Source: Prorocentrum cordatum (Eukaryota > Sar > Dinophyceae > Prorocentrales > Prorocentraceae). Taken from it: a DNA stretch of 64,000 bases. The first letter of the stretch is position 1. Each line of letters starts with the position of its first letter. Under the pieces are notes generated by a model, which made no database searches, was not told the origin of the DNA, and saw nothing but the letters and a program-made list of their open reading frames with translations. The translations under genes and the position numbers were made by a program. The stretch covers positions 18,501-82,500 of the forward strand of contig CAUYUJ010000692.1 in the NCBI GenBank assembly GCA_963575745.1. The letters are read 5' to 3'. Below are positions 1 to 11,755 of the stretch, piece after piece.

Positions 1-884
1 CAGTATCGGCCGTCAAGGAAGCAAACGCCCCTCTATGACCAGGGGACACGGAGCCCTCCGAGGAACGCGCATCCCACCGGGCGCCCTTGACGGAGTCCGA
101 GAACATCGGCTGTGGCGCTCCAGGAACAACATGCAGTTCCCTCATTCCGCGTCCCGCCTATCGTCTCCCCTTCCCGCTGATGGACACCGATGGCCCATCG
201 ATGCCCTGGAATGGTCCACCGATGCCGCTGGATCCACGTAATGGGAGTAGACGATTAACAAAAATCCCCCCCCCTCCCCCCCCCGGGGTCCCTGACTCTT
301 TTGTGTGTGGGGTGGACGAATAAAAATCGGGCATCGGAAACTATTTGTTCAATCGTCCTCCCGCCCGCCCCCCCCCCCCCGCCCCCCCGCCCCGCAACGC
401 CCCGGGGCTCGCGCCGTGGCGGCGTGCCGAAAACTAGCATCTAAATCGCCTCCCCCCTCCCGCCCCGCCGCATGTTTTCAGGCGTCGCTTTGGGACAGCC
501 ACACGCGGCGCAGTTTCGAGGATTCCTTCGGGTCCTTGTATATACTTTACTACGGGGAGGGCCTGCAGTATCATCTGCATCGTGGTTCGACTTCTTTTCT
601 CCGCCTCGCTGCGCGGCGTCTAGATGGTACGACTTTGGGGGCAGTTTCGTATCAGCCTTCCCCTCTCCCCTCGTCTTCTCCCCCGTTCCCTCTTCTCCTC
701 TTCCTCCTGCTCTCGCCGGTGCTCTTGCACCCCGGGGATGACTGGATCATTTAACATTCCCAAAGTTTTCTTCGCCGTTGCTACGCATGAAGCAATTCAA
801 CATTCCCAAAGCGTTCTTCGCTTTCGGGCACGCGGAGGAGAGGATTGCGTCCGCCTGTGTTGCCGTCGCAAAAAAAAGATTACG
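1..884. other. No gene recognised; C-rich simple sequence
   Basis: The stretch holds several poly-C runs (about 266-285 and 360-390). Overlapping open frames on both strands are proline- or arginine-rich low complexity. I see no domain, start context or splice pattern that supports a gene. Confidence 0.6.
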
Positions 885-936
885 ATGAGGAGGAGGAGGA
901 GGAGGAGGAGGAGGAGGAGGAGGAGGAGGAGGAGGA
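885..936. repeat. (GGA)n microsatellite
   Basis: Near-perfect GGA/AGG trinucleotide run that abuts the 98-bp satellite starting at 941. It yields poly-Arg on one strand and poly-Ser/Pro on the other. Confidence 0.95.
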
Positions 937-940
937 AGAA

Positions 941-1459
941 CTTCGGTGGAGTTCCTTATGAGGCCACGAACGATGCGCCGCATGGTAGTCTTTGATCGGG
1001 ATGACGCGAGCGCGCCACGCGGACCCTCCCACTGGGGCCTTCGGTGGAGCTCCCCCATGGGGCCACGAACGACGTGCCGCATTGAATGATTTGGTGGGGA
1101 TGGTGCGAGTGTGCCAGGCGGGCCCTCCCACTAGAGCCTTCGGTGGAGCTCCCTATGGGGCCACGAACGATGCGCCGCATGGTATTATTTGGTGGGGATG
1201 ACGCGAGTGCGCCAGGCGGACCCTCCCACTGGGCCCTTCGGAGGAGTTCCCTATGGGGCCACGAACGATACGCCGCATGGTATCATTTGAGAGGCATGGC
1301 GCGAGTGCGCTACGCGGGCCTGTCCACTTGGGCCTTCGGTGGAGCTCCCTGTGGGGCCGCGCACGATGCGCCGCATGGTATGATTGGATGGGGATGACGC
1401 GAGTGCGCCAGGCGGACCCTCCCACTGGGGCTTTCGGTGGAGCTCCCTATGGGGCCATG
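941..1459. repeat. 98-bp tandem satellite, about 5 copies
   Basis: The marker CTTCGGTGGA recurs at 941, 1039, 1138, 1236, 1334 and 1432, a spacing of 98-99 bp. Each unit has a conserved core (GGCCTTCGGTGGAGCTCCC, then a GGGGCC segment) and a more variable half. The same core appears in the array at 7640-8200 and once at about 57515, so it belongs to a dispersed satellite family. Confidence 0.93.
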
Positions 1460-1894
1460 AACCGTGTGAGGAGTCAGGAAGGATGCGGGAGGACGACGGA
1501 GGAGGGAGAAGGAGAGGAGGTGGAGAAGGAAAAGGAGAGAAGGAGACGCGGTGTTTCAAGGAAAACGAGGCCCAACTACGCAAGTGGGTTGGGGGAGAGA
1601 GAGAGAGAGAGAGAGAGAGAAAAAAAAAACGCGGGAGGGTATATTGGGATTGGGGAAATCGGGAGGCAGGATGGTCAGCCCTCGGCTTTCAGCCTTCCCC
1701 ATGCCGCTCGAATTGTCGCCCCTCCGTGGGCCGAACCCCCTCTCCCCCTATTGTGGGGGCACCCAGGCCGGCGAAACTATTTTTTTAATCGCCCGGCCCC
1801 AATTCTTTTTCATACATATATATATGTATCTATATATATATATATATAAAAAAAATAAAATAAATCGTTTACTCCCACTAGGGGGTGTTAGCTT
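1460..1894. other. Purine-rich and AT-rich simple sequence, no gene
   Basis: GGA-rich DNA is followed by a (GA)n run at about 1591-1620, an A run, and an (AT)n tract at about 1815-1850. Nothing codes convincingly. Confidence 0.7.
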
Positions 1895-2262
1895 GGTGCC
1901 AGGCCGCCCCCCCCCGCGCTTTTTTCTCCCTCGTTCCTCCTCCCACGCCCTCCCTCCTCCTCTTCCCCTTCCCCCTCTCGCGCGCCTCCTCCCCCTCCAC
2001 CTCCCCTCTCATTCCAATTTCTCCTCCTCGGTGCCGTTGTCCTTCCGCCACCTTCGCCCTCCTCCCTCCTTCCTTGCTCCACTTCCCTCCTCCCTCTTTC
2101 CTCCTTCCTCCTCACCTTCCTGCCTCCCTCTCTCCCTCCCCCCTCCCGGCTCCTCCCTCCTCGTTGCGCCATCCTCCTGCCCCCCCTCAGCCGTTCTATC
2201 TCTTCCCCTCCTCTTTCTCTCCCCTCCCCCCCTTCCCCCACCTCCCTCCCCCTCTTGGGTAG
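1895..2262. repeat. Polypyrimidine tract
   Basis: About 370 bases of almost uninterrupted C/T with CCTCC and CCTTCC blocks. Proline/serine-rich open frames here are compositional. It ends just before the dispersed repeat at 2266. Confidence 0.85.
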
Positions 2263-2265
2263 GAA

Positions 2266-2453
2266 GTCCGCTCATACCACCATTATAAATCCTTACCTGC
2301 CGCCGACGTCTCGGCTCAGGCATTGGCACTAGGTACCGCGCTGCTCCTTCTGCGGCGCATGGGACAAAGGGCTCGCGACCTTTTCCCTCGCCTTCCCTTA
2401 CCTACGGGGGACATAGTAGGTTCGACTCTTTGGTCGTTAACCTACTCACACAG
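2266..2453. repeat. Dispersed repeat, copy A
   Basis: This 188-bp segment is clearly similar, in the same orientation, to 34880-35064. Both start with TCCGCTCATA, share GCCGACGT, TCGGCTCAGG, GCGGCGCATG and GGCTCGCGACCTT, and end with CCTACTCACACA. The length suits a SINE, LTR fragment or untranslated region, but I cannot assign it. Confidence 0.88.
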
Positions 2454-3618
2454 GTCATCAGCCTCTTCCTTCACGCTTTCCGTCGCGACACCCCGCTTCG
2501 TTTTCGACTCTTCCGCATGGCGCTGGACCCCGCGGGGGCCAGTGCGTCTATGCGTGCAGGGTGTTCGACGGAACGCGGGCGCCGCGACACGATGGAGAGG
2601 GCGAGAGGATTGGCGATACTGCCATCCCCTCTTCCAGGTGACGGCAGCGCCGCGGCGTTCGAGGCTGCGCTCGGGGACCATGTCCCCGATTCGCCGCCCG
2701 CGCGCGCGCCCTGTCACACGCCTGGGTTCGAACAACATGCCCCGGCGCCTGATACGTCTGATACGTCATCTGGTGCCACCTTCCTTTCGACACCCTCGCC
2801 GGTGGAAACAATTGCAGCTGCCCTCGGAGCCACCACGGGATTCGCCTCGCCTCCTCCGCCGGCGGAAACACCCGCAGTGGTGGCGCCAGAGAAACGTTTC
2901 CTCAGCGCTTCCGCGCGACACCGCCGCTGGAACGACTTCATGTCCCCCACCGTGGACCCGACGAATCCAGGACGCGCAGCATCGGCTGGACCGGTGCCCC
3001 CAGCGAATTCACGACACCAACGACGAGAAGCGTGGTCCATGACAGAGTGTTGAGAAGATGCAGACTGACATCACAACAACTCAAGCCACCATAACGGCCC
3101 ACGTGAGCGACATTCAAATCTTCAATCCGACCCCGCCTCCAGAACCTCGCAACGACTGCACCCCAACCCTCGCCGATGGAAACATCCGCGCTGGACAAAC
3201 GAGGCGCGCATTACCAGGCGCCGCCTCCGCAGCGGGCTCCGCGCAGACACGTCGCGCCTTTCCCGCGCGCGCGCGTTATCGCGAACTCGCCGATTCCATC
3301 GCAGAACCCCTCGCAGTTTTCTCACGGTGGAACCGCCCCTATCAAGGAATCAGACATTGTGCGCGTGCCTCAATTGCCGCGTACTACTCAGCTACAGGAG
3401 AGGCAACAGATGGTCAGCAAGAATTTTGGCAACGCCTCCAACCGACCTGCCAAGGCATGCGCATTCCTTCGTTGCCGAACGACCAGACACCGCCTTTGAG
3501 GGCCTCCAGGACAGTGTCGACTTCGAAAGCACCGATTGTAAACTTGCTGCTGGATTCGGTGGCTCTCAACATTGAGCTCCGGCGCTGAACGAAGAACCTC
3601 TCGGCCGGCCGCATGTAG
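2454..3618. other. Probable leader or N-terminal part of a decayed copia element
   Basis: Ala/Pro/Arg-rich open frames run on the plus strand (for example 2510-3053), but no conserved domain is visible. The position directly upstream of the Gag remnant suggests retroelement leader or Gag N-terminal sequence. This is inference from position only. Confidence 0.3.
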
Positions 3619-4275
3619 GAGGGTAGGCAGATCATGGGCTATCTTGCAATCCTACAAGGCCCTGACGTCGACGACGCGACGCAGGACTTTGAACGTCTAT
3701 ACCCTTGTCGCATGCGGGACGACGACTTACAACGGTTTTTTGCGGACTGGGACAATCTATTCTTGGAGTGCCGTGAACCACCGGATAACAAATTGTTGGA
3801 GTCATTGTTCCGAACTCAGATTTGCAGACGTCGATGGATGCGCGACTACAACAAGATGGAACCGAACGGCCTCAATCGCACGCGCGATTGGCTCCGGAAA
3901 CGCGTTTTGGCCAACCTCGAGAGGCGTCGATTCGAACGCAACCAGCACCGTATCAATAACGAAACGACTCCTTGCGAGACGGTCGTCTGTGCTGCGTTCA
4001 GGCCAGGGCGCTGCAAGAACGGAGAGCGGCGCTAGCTGCCGCGCGCAGGATCTGGCAGCCGCCCCGCGCCACGATTCTATCACAGCGAGCTTCGACTGCC
4101 GGCAAAGACGCCCGCGAAAGACGACCTTCTACAGGCAGAGGCCCCCGGCCGCGGATCAAGGAAAAAAGGCGCGCATAATTTCTGTTTTGCATCTGCGAGG
4201 AGCGGCTCCTGCCCGCGACGGGGTCGCTGCAAATATCCGCATAATAGCCAAGTGCAGCCCCCATGTCGATCCGAA
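3619..4275 (+). pseudogene. Copia-type Gag remnant with CCCH zinc finger
   Basis: Gag is the capsid and RNA-packaging protein of LTR retrotransposons. The frame carries an EGRQI motif, then a helical region with the WD...ECREPPDNKLLESLF pattern seen in UBN2-like copia Gags. The Gag at 49940-50570 has the matching GRQIL motif and the same general layout. In-frame stops precede the start (about 3616-3618) and occur at 4033-4035. Beyond the second stop the same frame continues into a C-x8-C-x5-C-x3-H zinc finger at 4183-4242 in place of the usual CCHC knuckle. An RS/RG-rich stretch follows at about 4330-4680 in another frame. I found no matching protease, integrase or RT next to it, so this is a fragment. 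Confidence 0.62.
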
Positions 4276-6480
4276 GCTACGTTGCAAACGTGGCAGCGGC
4301 CGCCGATTCGCGCGCGTCGATCCTGGCGCGAAGACCCCCGAGCGGAGCCCCAGCCGGATTCGCAGCCAAGACAGCCGTAATAGGTCGCCCTCTCCAAGAC
4401 ATGCGGGGGGGGCACATATCCCCCCATGCAAGGGGCGGCAGGGCTCTCGAAGTCCGGGGGGCGCGCGTTGGTCGCGCCGAGGAACGCCGCCCCCTGGGCG
4501 CGGGGGTCGGCGAGTCTCGCGTGGCCCGAGAGGTCGCGGATGTCCGCCGCGGCCCCTGCGACGCAACAGCGTCTATCCGAATCCGCTCCGACTTTCGAGC
4601 GCGCGCGTTCGAATTTCGCCCCCCGCCCAGGCGACAGGAGCAACCCCGCTCAACCTCGGCCATCGTGGTCAACCCCTCGACTGAGCTGCGCGGCGCGCTG
4701 GCGCCGATGGCATCATCTGCGTGGATCCCGCGTTCCTTTCACAGGTGGCGCGCTTTCGTTCGCTGGGGGATTGTCCTATGAGCCCCCTCCTCTATCGCGA
4801 GCGGCGCCCCGATGGAAGTGGATAGTATGGCTCCGTTCCAGCGTGCAGGGCCTCATCGCCACCGCCGATCATGCGGTGCATGGGGCTGCTGAGATCCTGG
4901 GCGGCAGTCGTGATCCGACCCCGTGCCGCCCATGGCGACGCCGTGGAATGCCTTCATGTCCGCATGGCTCTCATTCGCAGGGCTTGATCTGGAGGGCCCG
5001 CCATTGTGGGCGCCCTTTAGCAGCGCCCCGAACTCCTGTTCCACAATGCGCCCTCGATCGGCGCAGAAGGCACCAAGTATCCTTCGACGAAGGCGCGCAA
5101 GACATGGGCAGTCGCATGTGGGAGTGTCTTCGGGCGCCATGGGAGGTGCTCGGCAATGTCCTCGCGCGGATAACGCCGGGGCAGACTGCGGCAACATGTG
5201 AGGCGCGCGATGCTGGCAATCCCCAGGCCTCCACTCTTACAACGACATGTGTTCATGTCGACCAACTTCTCCGATCTCTCGAGACATCGCGAAATTGCCC
5301 TCGAGGCCGCCCGCTACGCCGCGTGCGTCCGATATGGCGGGCCATGTCGGTAATATTGCCGAGGCGCTGCAGAGCGCGTGTTGCCGCGTCTTTCACAGCC
5401 TGACAGACGCCCACAAGTGCGGGGCGAAACGTCGTCATGGGTTGCTTAACGCGGAGGCTTCGGTGGGCCTCAGCCCATGCCGGCGCCAGTGGCAACGCCC
5501 GCAGATGATGGCACGCTGACCCAAGTTGGCAGCCATGGGTGCCCAGCCTGCCCCGCGCCAGTGACGTGCCTCCAGGCAAGGGCGCTGGCAGTTTTGTATG
5601 CGACGACGCTTTCAAGGGTGATCCGGCCGCCCCTGCGCCGAGATGGTCGGCGTTTTCGTCTGGTCGTTAGCTCGAGACAACGTTCAGCGACAATGGGCTA
5701 CTCCTATACGGGGGGGCGTCGGACTCTCGGTCATTCATGCTCTTGGACCAGATGGGTGCGCCTTCAAGTGGGTGAATCTATGCAGCGACTCCAGTTGCAT
5801 CGTGCAGAGTACAGGTGGCAAGAGCAAAGTGAAGACAACGCCCTGCCCGGGCATCGACGACATGAGCAACCCGCGACTGTGCAGACATAATGCGGAGGTG
5901 TCAAACCTTGCGTTCGTTTTTTCCATGTGCCCTCGGATGCATGAGTTCCGATGCCAGCGAGGCGCAACGCTGGGGGGCTTCAGTATCTGGATGCGCGATG
6001 ATAATGTTGTGGGCCGCGCGTGAGATTGGCTACGGGACCTTTCGGCTCGTGCGCGACTGCCCCGTCGGATGCAATTGGCCTTTGTGGCCCGGCGCCGGCG
6101 GGGGCGCCCGCGCGTTTTACCCAGCTGCTGCGCGGCAGAGGCGCGACGGAGAAATGCGCCGCAAACTCGATGTCATCGCGGCCCCCGCGAACCCGCGCAA
6201 TCGAGAACAGAGGAACATCAACCTCATTGTACGCGAGGCCAGAGCGCAGTATATGACCGGAGACTTCGATGGTTATCGCGAAGGGAACAAAGTCGCAGGC
6301 CACAAGGCCTCAGCATTGAATCCTGGGTGGGTTTCGAGAGCTCTCGGCGGAATAAGCGAGCCGCGCGTGCACGAACGCGGCAGTTTTGCATTGCGAAGCG
6401 AATATGTAAGCTCCGTGCGCTTCGGAGCGGTCGTCGAGTAGCCTCGGATAGCGGCGCCGGCGGGCCCCGCGTGCTTCCAC
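4276..6480. other. No recognisable gene; possible retroelement remnant
   Basis: Many short open frames occupy both strands, including an RS/RG-rich plus-strand frame to about 4680 and a 126-codon frame at 5643-6020. None shows a motif I recognise. It may be decayed DNA of the element whose Gag lies at 3619. Confidence 0.4.
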
Positions 6481-7639
6481 CTCGTGCAGAGTGCATCGCA
6501 ATCATCCTTCCTCCGTTTGCCCCCCTGCTACGTCAGTTGCCGCAGCTGTTGCAGCTGCCCCCCCCCCCTTTCCCGTCGTGGCCCCCCAGCATCTCCTCCC
6601 CCTCCTCCCCTTCCTAATTTTCCCTTCATTCCCCTCGTTCTCGTCTTTGCTCGTCCTTTGTTTCGCCGTCTGCCTCGTCCTCCTCGCCCCCGTCTTCGTT
6701 GGCCCCCCCCCCCCGTCTTCTTCTTGCTTTGCGCGCCCCCCCCATCGACAGGAATTGTTCTGCATCGTCGTGGATATCATTTTTCCCCATCTCATCCACT
6801 CATCCTCGCCCCCCCCACCCACCCCGCACACCCCTTTCTCGACGCTCCGCCGCGGCGCCGCGCGCGGGGGGGGGGGGCAGAGCGCTCCAGCAACCTGCCA
6901 GGCGCGTCGCGCGGCTTTCACGACGGCTCTGAAGCGCCCCGAGAGAGCTCCAAGGCGGCCCTGCCGGGTGCCCAAACCGGCTCCTACGGCGCAGGACGGG
7001 CTGGGGGCGCTTCGACGCGGCCGGAATCCAGGCCCCGCCCGCCGTCGCAAACTGGGCTCGCGCGCGAGTGGCGCCCAGCCAGGGGGCGGGGGGGGGCAGG
7101 GGTGCGCAGTGGGGGCGCGTTGACTTAGGAAAGCTGGGCATTGAAAGAAATAGATCCCGCGGACTTCTTGGGGCCGTCTCGGGGGCCTCTGGGACCGCCA
7201 TGGGGCCGCCGTGGAGGCCCTTTGAACGATCGCGGGGGCGATGTCGGGCGCCTCTTGCACTGCTGCGGCCGCCGGGGGGCCGGGGCGATGCTGCCGCCAA
7301 CGTCATATAGAAAAAAGAAGTCAGTGATTCTAATAGTTTCTAGTTTTTTGGGGGGACCTTGGGGGCTTCCTGGGCCGTCGCGCGTGCTTCTTGGGTGCCC
7401 CCATGGTTGTCTTGGGTCATTTTGAGGGTACCTTGGGCCGTCCCGGTGGTTTCTTTCGCGGGCTTGGGGAGCGCCGCGCGGTTGTCGTTGGCGCTGCCGG
7501 GATCAGCATGGCCGTCTTAGAGGCAGCGCCGGCAGTCGTGGAAGCCTCCCCCAAGCATGGGGCCAGTCGGGGAGTTCCCCTGGCGACGGACCTGGCCTTT
7601 TGGCGTTGCGAATGCCGCCGTTGTGAGCATCGCCTTCGG
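6481..7639. other. C-rich and G-rich DNA, no gene
   Basis: Homopolymer C runs occur at about 6557-6570 and 6703-6715, with G runs at about 6868-6880 and 7085-7098. Several frames are open at once on both strands, which fits composition rather than coding. Confidence 0.55.
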
Positions 7640-8200
7640 CGGAGCTTCCTTTTGGGCCGCGAAGCGTGCGAGGGGCGTGCCGGGCGCCGTGCGAACCCTG
7701 CCACCGGGGCTTCCGGCGGAGCTTCCTATGGGGCCACGAAGCGCGTGAGGGGCGCGCCGAAATGGTGGGGGCGGCGCTGTGCGAACCTCGCCATTGGGGC
7801 CTTCGGTGGAGCTCCCTGCGGGGTTGCGAAGCGCGCGATGTGCGCGCCGCAATGGAGGCGGCGGCGTCGCGCGAACCCTGCCAGTTGGGCCTTCGGCGGA
7901 GTTCCTTATGTTGCCGCGAAGCGCGCGAGGGGCGCGCCGAAGTGCACGCGGCGGTGCCATGCGAATCCTGCCTGTGGGATCTTCGGTGGAGCCCCCTACG
8001 GTGCCGCGAAGCGTGTGAGGGGCAACGAATGGAGGCAGTGCCGCGCGCGCCTTGCCACTGCAGCCTTCGGCGGAGCTCCATCTGGGGCCGCGAAGCGCGT
8101 GGGGTGTGCGCCGAAATGGAGGCGACGGTGCTGTGCGAATCCTGTTCGCGGGGCCTCCGGCGGAGTTCCTAATTGCGCCGCGAAGCGCGTGAAAATGGGC
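7640..8200. repeat. About 90-bp tandem satellite, about 6-7 copies
   Basis: The core CTTCGGCGGAGCTTCC recurs about every 90 bp (near 7641, 7708, 7799, 7889, 7979, 8060 and 8153), followed by a GGGGCC-CGAAGCG segment. The unit is close to a multiple of three, so open frames run through it on both strands and give a repeat of about 30 residues. It shares its core with the 98-bp array at 941. Confidence 0.9.
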
Positions 8201-8690
8201 GCGCCGACGTAGAGGCGGCGCTGGGGGACATTGCATGTCCTGCGCCGCCATCGCAGCCGGTTCGGCCGAGGAGGGCTGTCGTGACCGGGTAGTGGGGGCG
8301 GGGGGTTCTTCGCGGGCTATGTGGCCGCGGCGGCAAAACCAGGATCTCGTCGCGCGCGTTTCTTCTATGCCACCTGTGCTTCCTCTTCTCCTCCGCCCCG
8401 CAGCCGTTGTCCAGTCTTAGCTGCTTAGCTCCCGCCCCGCCGTGGCCCCCCGCCTCGACCCCCGAGGGCGCGGCCAGGGGGGGGGCCGAGGCGACGGCCT
8501 CCAGTGGCCCGTTCTAGCCCTCGAGAAGATGTCTGTTGCCATCGCGGGCTCAGAAGGCTGTCGCGCCTGCGGTGCTTCTCATGCGCCAGCGTGAACGCGG
8601 CGGTGCCCTGCGAACCCTGCTTCTTGAAAAGGCTGCCAATGTGCGTTGCCACCGCGCGTCGAAAACCGCCTGATCGTTGAGGGGGCTTGG
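8201..8690. other. No gene seen
   Basis: GC-rich unique sequence between two repeats. Short open frames only. Confidence 0.5.
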
Positions 8691-8890
8691 ATTTCGAGGT
8701 GATTTTCGAGGTGGATTTCGAGGTGGATTTCGAGATGGATTTCGACGTGGATCCACGCGTGAATGTCGAAGCGGATTTCGAATGAGATTTCGAGGCCGTT
8801 TTGTGGGCAGCCGTCGCGCGTTTCGCCGCCCCCGCAGCGCCGCCGGAAATCCACGTCGGAATCCACGTCGGGTTTCACATCGATATTCTG
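8691..8890. repeat. 12-bp tandem repeat with a reverse-complement block
   Basis: Units of GTGGATTTCGAG repeat with drift from about 8692 to 8800. At about 8848-8885 the complementary motif GAAATCCACGTCGG appears twice, so the two blocks could pair. One frame reads as degenerate GFRG repeats and another as EIHL repeats; I treat both as by-products. Confidence 0.8.
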
Positions 8891-9590
8891 GGCCTGCCAC
8901 GGCCCCGGGTCGTTTCGGCGCGCGCCGAATGCACCGGCACCCTGCGTCAGCGCAGCCAGGGATGGGGGCGGCCGTCTTCGGGCGCGGGCGAGGCGCCGGC
9001 CGCGCGAGGGGCGGCCGTTTTCGGAGAGGGGGCCTTTGCGGCAACGCGCCCCCCCAGAAGATGACCGCCGACGGCGTCGGGGGCAGCGGCGCGAAGCAGC
9101 GGCCGACGAAGGGCCGCCCCGGCGAGGTCCAGAGGGCAACGGGCATGCTTTCGGCGAAGAAGGCGGGCATTTCAGCAGAGGCACTCGTTCGCATGTGGCA
9201 CTTTTACGTGTGGTGGCACGCGCGTGAAGCTTGCGCGCGTGAAAGTGAATGTGCATGCGGTCGCGTGCGAAAGCTGTCATTATCTATGGCCTTCGGCCCA
9301 TCCGCGGCCGCGTCTGGGTGGTGGGTCAGGGGCCTTTGAGGCGCGCGCGTGGATCTCGCGGTCGCTCTCCCAGGGGCCTCTTGGGGATTTGGGGCGGCCG
9401 CTTGGATGCCGTCTGGGGCGCTGTCTCTTTGGGCCCCGTAAATTTTTTTTGGGCGTCTTGGGGGCCTCCCGGGGCTGCTTCGGGGCTGTTTGGCGCCGGC
9501 ATCTTGCGGGCTTCTGCGGGGCTTCTCGTGGCCCCCTCGACGCCGCGAGTGGCGCGCAAAGGGCGGTCCCTGAACGCGGCCTCTCTATCT
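8891..9590. other. No gene seen
   Basis: GC-rich sequence with overlapping long open frames on both strands and no recognisable domain. Confidence 0.5.
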
Positions 9591-10235
9591 GCGGCGCGCT
9601 CGCAGGGCGCGGCGGGCGCGGCGCTCCCTCGACGCCGCGGGGGGAGAGCGCGTGGCGGGCGGTTCCTCGACGCGGCCTCTATCCGCGACGGGCTCGCAGG
9701 GCGCGACCGGGGTTGCGCTTTCTCGACGGCGCAGGGGGCGCGCCCCCCTCGGCGCGGCCTCCATCCGCGACCCGCTCGCAGGGCGCAGCAGGAGCGGCAC
9801 TTTGTCGACGGCCGAGGGGGCGCGCAGAAGGTGGCCCCTCTGCGCGGCCCCTATCCGCGGCGCGCTTGCAGGGCGCAGCAGACGCGGCGCTTTCTCGACG
9901 CCGGGGGGGCGCGCAGCGGGTGGTCCCCGAGCGCGGCCTCAACCTGCGACGCGTTTGCAGGGCGCGGCAGGAATGGCAATTCCTCGACGCCGCAGGGGGC
10001 ACGTAGTGGATGGCCTCTCGCCGCGGCTTCTGCTCGCGACGCGCTCGTAGGGCGCGGCGCGAGTGGCACTTTGTCGACGTCGCAAGGGCCGCGCAGTGGG
10101 CGGCCCTTTGGCGCGGCGCAGTGGCACTTGTCGACGCATATGCAGGGCGCGGAGTGCGGCGCGGCGCTTTCTCGGCGCCGCAGGGGGCGCGCAGGGGGAG
10201 GTCCTTCAGCGCGGCCACCGTCCGCGACGCGCCCT
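9591..10235. repeat. About 90-bp GC-rich tandem satellite, about 7 copies
   Basis: The marker CGCAGGGCGC (or TGCAGGGCGC) recurs at 9601, 9695, 9777, 9867, 9956, 10046 and 10141, spacing 82-95 bp. Each unit also carries CTCGACG and GGGGGCGCGCAG blocks. The sequence differs from the 7640 array despite a similar period. Confidence 0.9.
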
Positions 10236-11755
10236 CGGACGATGGGGGGGGGGGCGGGCGGGCGGGGGGGGGGGGCGAGGGGCGCCGGCCGCGGCCTCCT
10301 AGTGTCCAGCGTCTCGAATGAGTGCCTGTGAACGCTCGTGGGTCTTCCTCCTCAGTCTCCTTGCCCCCTTTCTTTCTCCCGCATATTGCCCCCGCAACAT
10401 TTCGACGCGCCGCGGGCGGTGGGCGCGGGCAGGATCTGACCCCCGAGTTTCTGCCGCGCTGGCAGGGCGACTCCCCTAATGACCGCGTGGCGCGGTCGAG
10501 TCCGCGTTGTGGGAAGTCGTTGGGCGCGCCGCGGATCGCCCCCTCCTGGGCGCGCCGTGGCCCGCGAGGGGACTTTCGGAAGCGGGTCGTCGGTCCGAGA
10601 CCGCCCGCGCTGCGTGCAGCTGGAAACGGTTCGCCCAGTTGAAGCATCCGAACCATGCCGAGGGGCGACGGGCGCATGCGACTCAACTCTGCTGCGACGT
10701 TTGCAGAGGCTTGGGCGCCCGTGGCGTCGGATGCTGCTCGCGCGTCGCAAATTAATCTGCGCCGGGATGCAATGGGTCATCTGTTCGTCCACTGCTGCGG
10801 CGGCTGGCGCGCCAGCTCGCCCGGCGCCCCGGGGGCGGTTCTGTTCGTCTGCGCAGCTTCCGGGGGCGAGCGCGCCAGTTTGCCCGGCGCCGCGCAGGTG
10901 GGCGCGCAGGTTTGAGGCCCGCGGGCCACCGGCAGCCGAGGGGCCGCTTGCCGCGGCCTTTCTTTTTGCGCCCGCGGGCAAGTCCAGCGACGGCAGCGAT
11001 GACCAGTTCGCAGTCATTTGCCCGCCCCCCCCCCCTCTCGCGCGCCGTCTCCGCGACGTTCCGACGCGCGTCGCGCGGCGAGTTTGGGCGCCGAGTTGGG
11101 GCCCCGAGTTCCGGCTGCGTTTGCAGGGCAATTGTTCTCGTCAGCAACGCGCGCGCCGAGGGAGCTTTTGGGGGTCTCGCGGAAATCCCTTCGGGCGCGT
11201 CGCGGCCGTCCCGGCGCTGCCCGTTGCCGCCCATCGTCGCGCAACCGCTGGTCGGGGCTGCCCTAGTCGCGCGGGCTGCTCTTCGCGCTGGGGCAGCTGG
11301 GCGGGGCGCCCAGCCCCGAACTTTTCTGGTCGTTCCATGGCCGGTGGCGCGCGTATGCGCGACGTGGGGCGCGCGCCGTGCATGTTTTCCCCGCTGCGAC
11401 GGACGCGCCTTCGCGCGCGTGCCCGCGCGCGCCCGCGTCTTCGCGGCGCGCGCGTTCGGACGTGATCGCTTTTCATATTCCAAGAGGCAGGAACAAATCC
11501 TCACAATGCTTGCTGAGACCTGGCAGCCCGATAAGTCATATGGAATTATTGGGTGGACCTGTTTCCTGTTTGTGTCAAACAGATCCACTACCAACGAGGT
11601 CTCAGTGCCTTTCTCTGGTGGAGCGCCAATTACAGTGCTTCGGATGGCAAACGCGTGGATCAACGTCCGCATCGTGCTCGCAACAGCTTGTGCCCCAACT
11701 ACCACGAACAGTGGGCCCCTACTCGCCAAGGTGTGGCTTCGTGCCTGCCCAGCAC
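10236..11755. other. No gene recognised
   Basis: A G-run block at about 10238-10275 leads into GC-rich DNA. Several frames longer than 200 codons are open simultaneously on both strands, Ala/Arg/Gly/Pro-rich and without motifs. Confidence 0.5.

Noticed and set aside
7391-8251. Open frames of 168-273 codons giving repeats of about 30 residues
   Set aside because: The 90-bp unit is a multiple of three and stop-poor; at least four frames on both strands are open, so coding is not implied.
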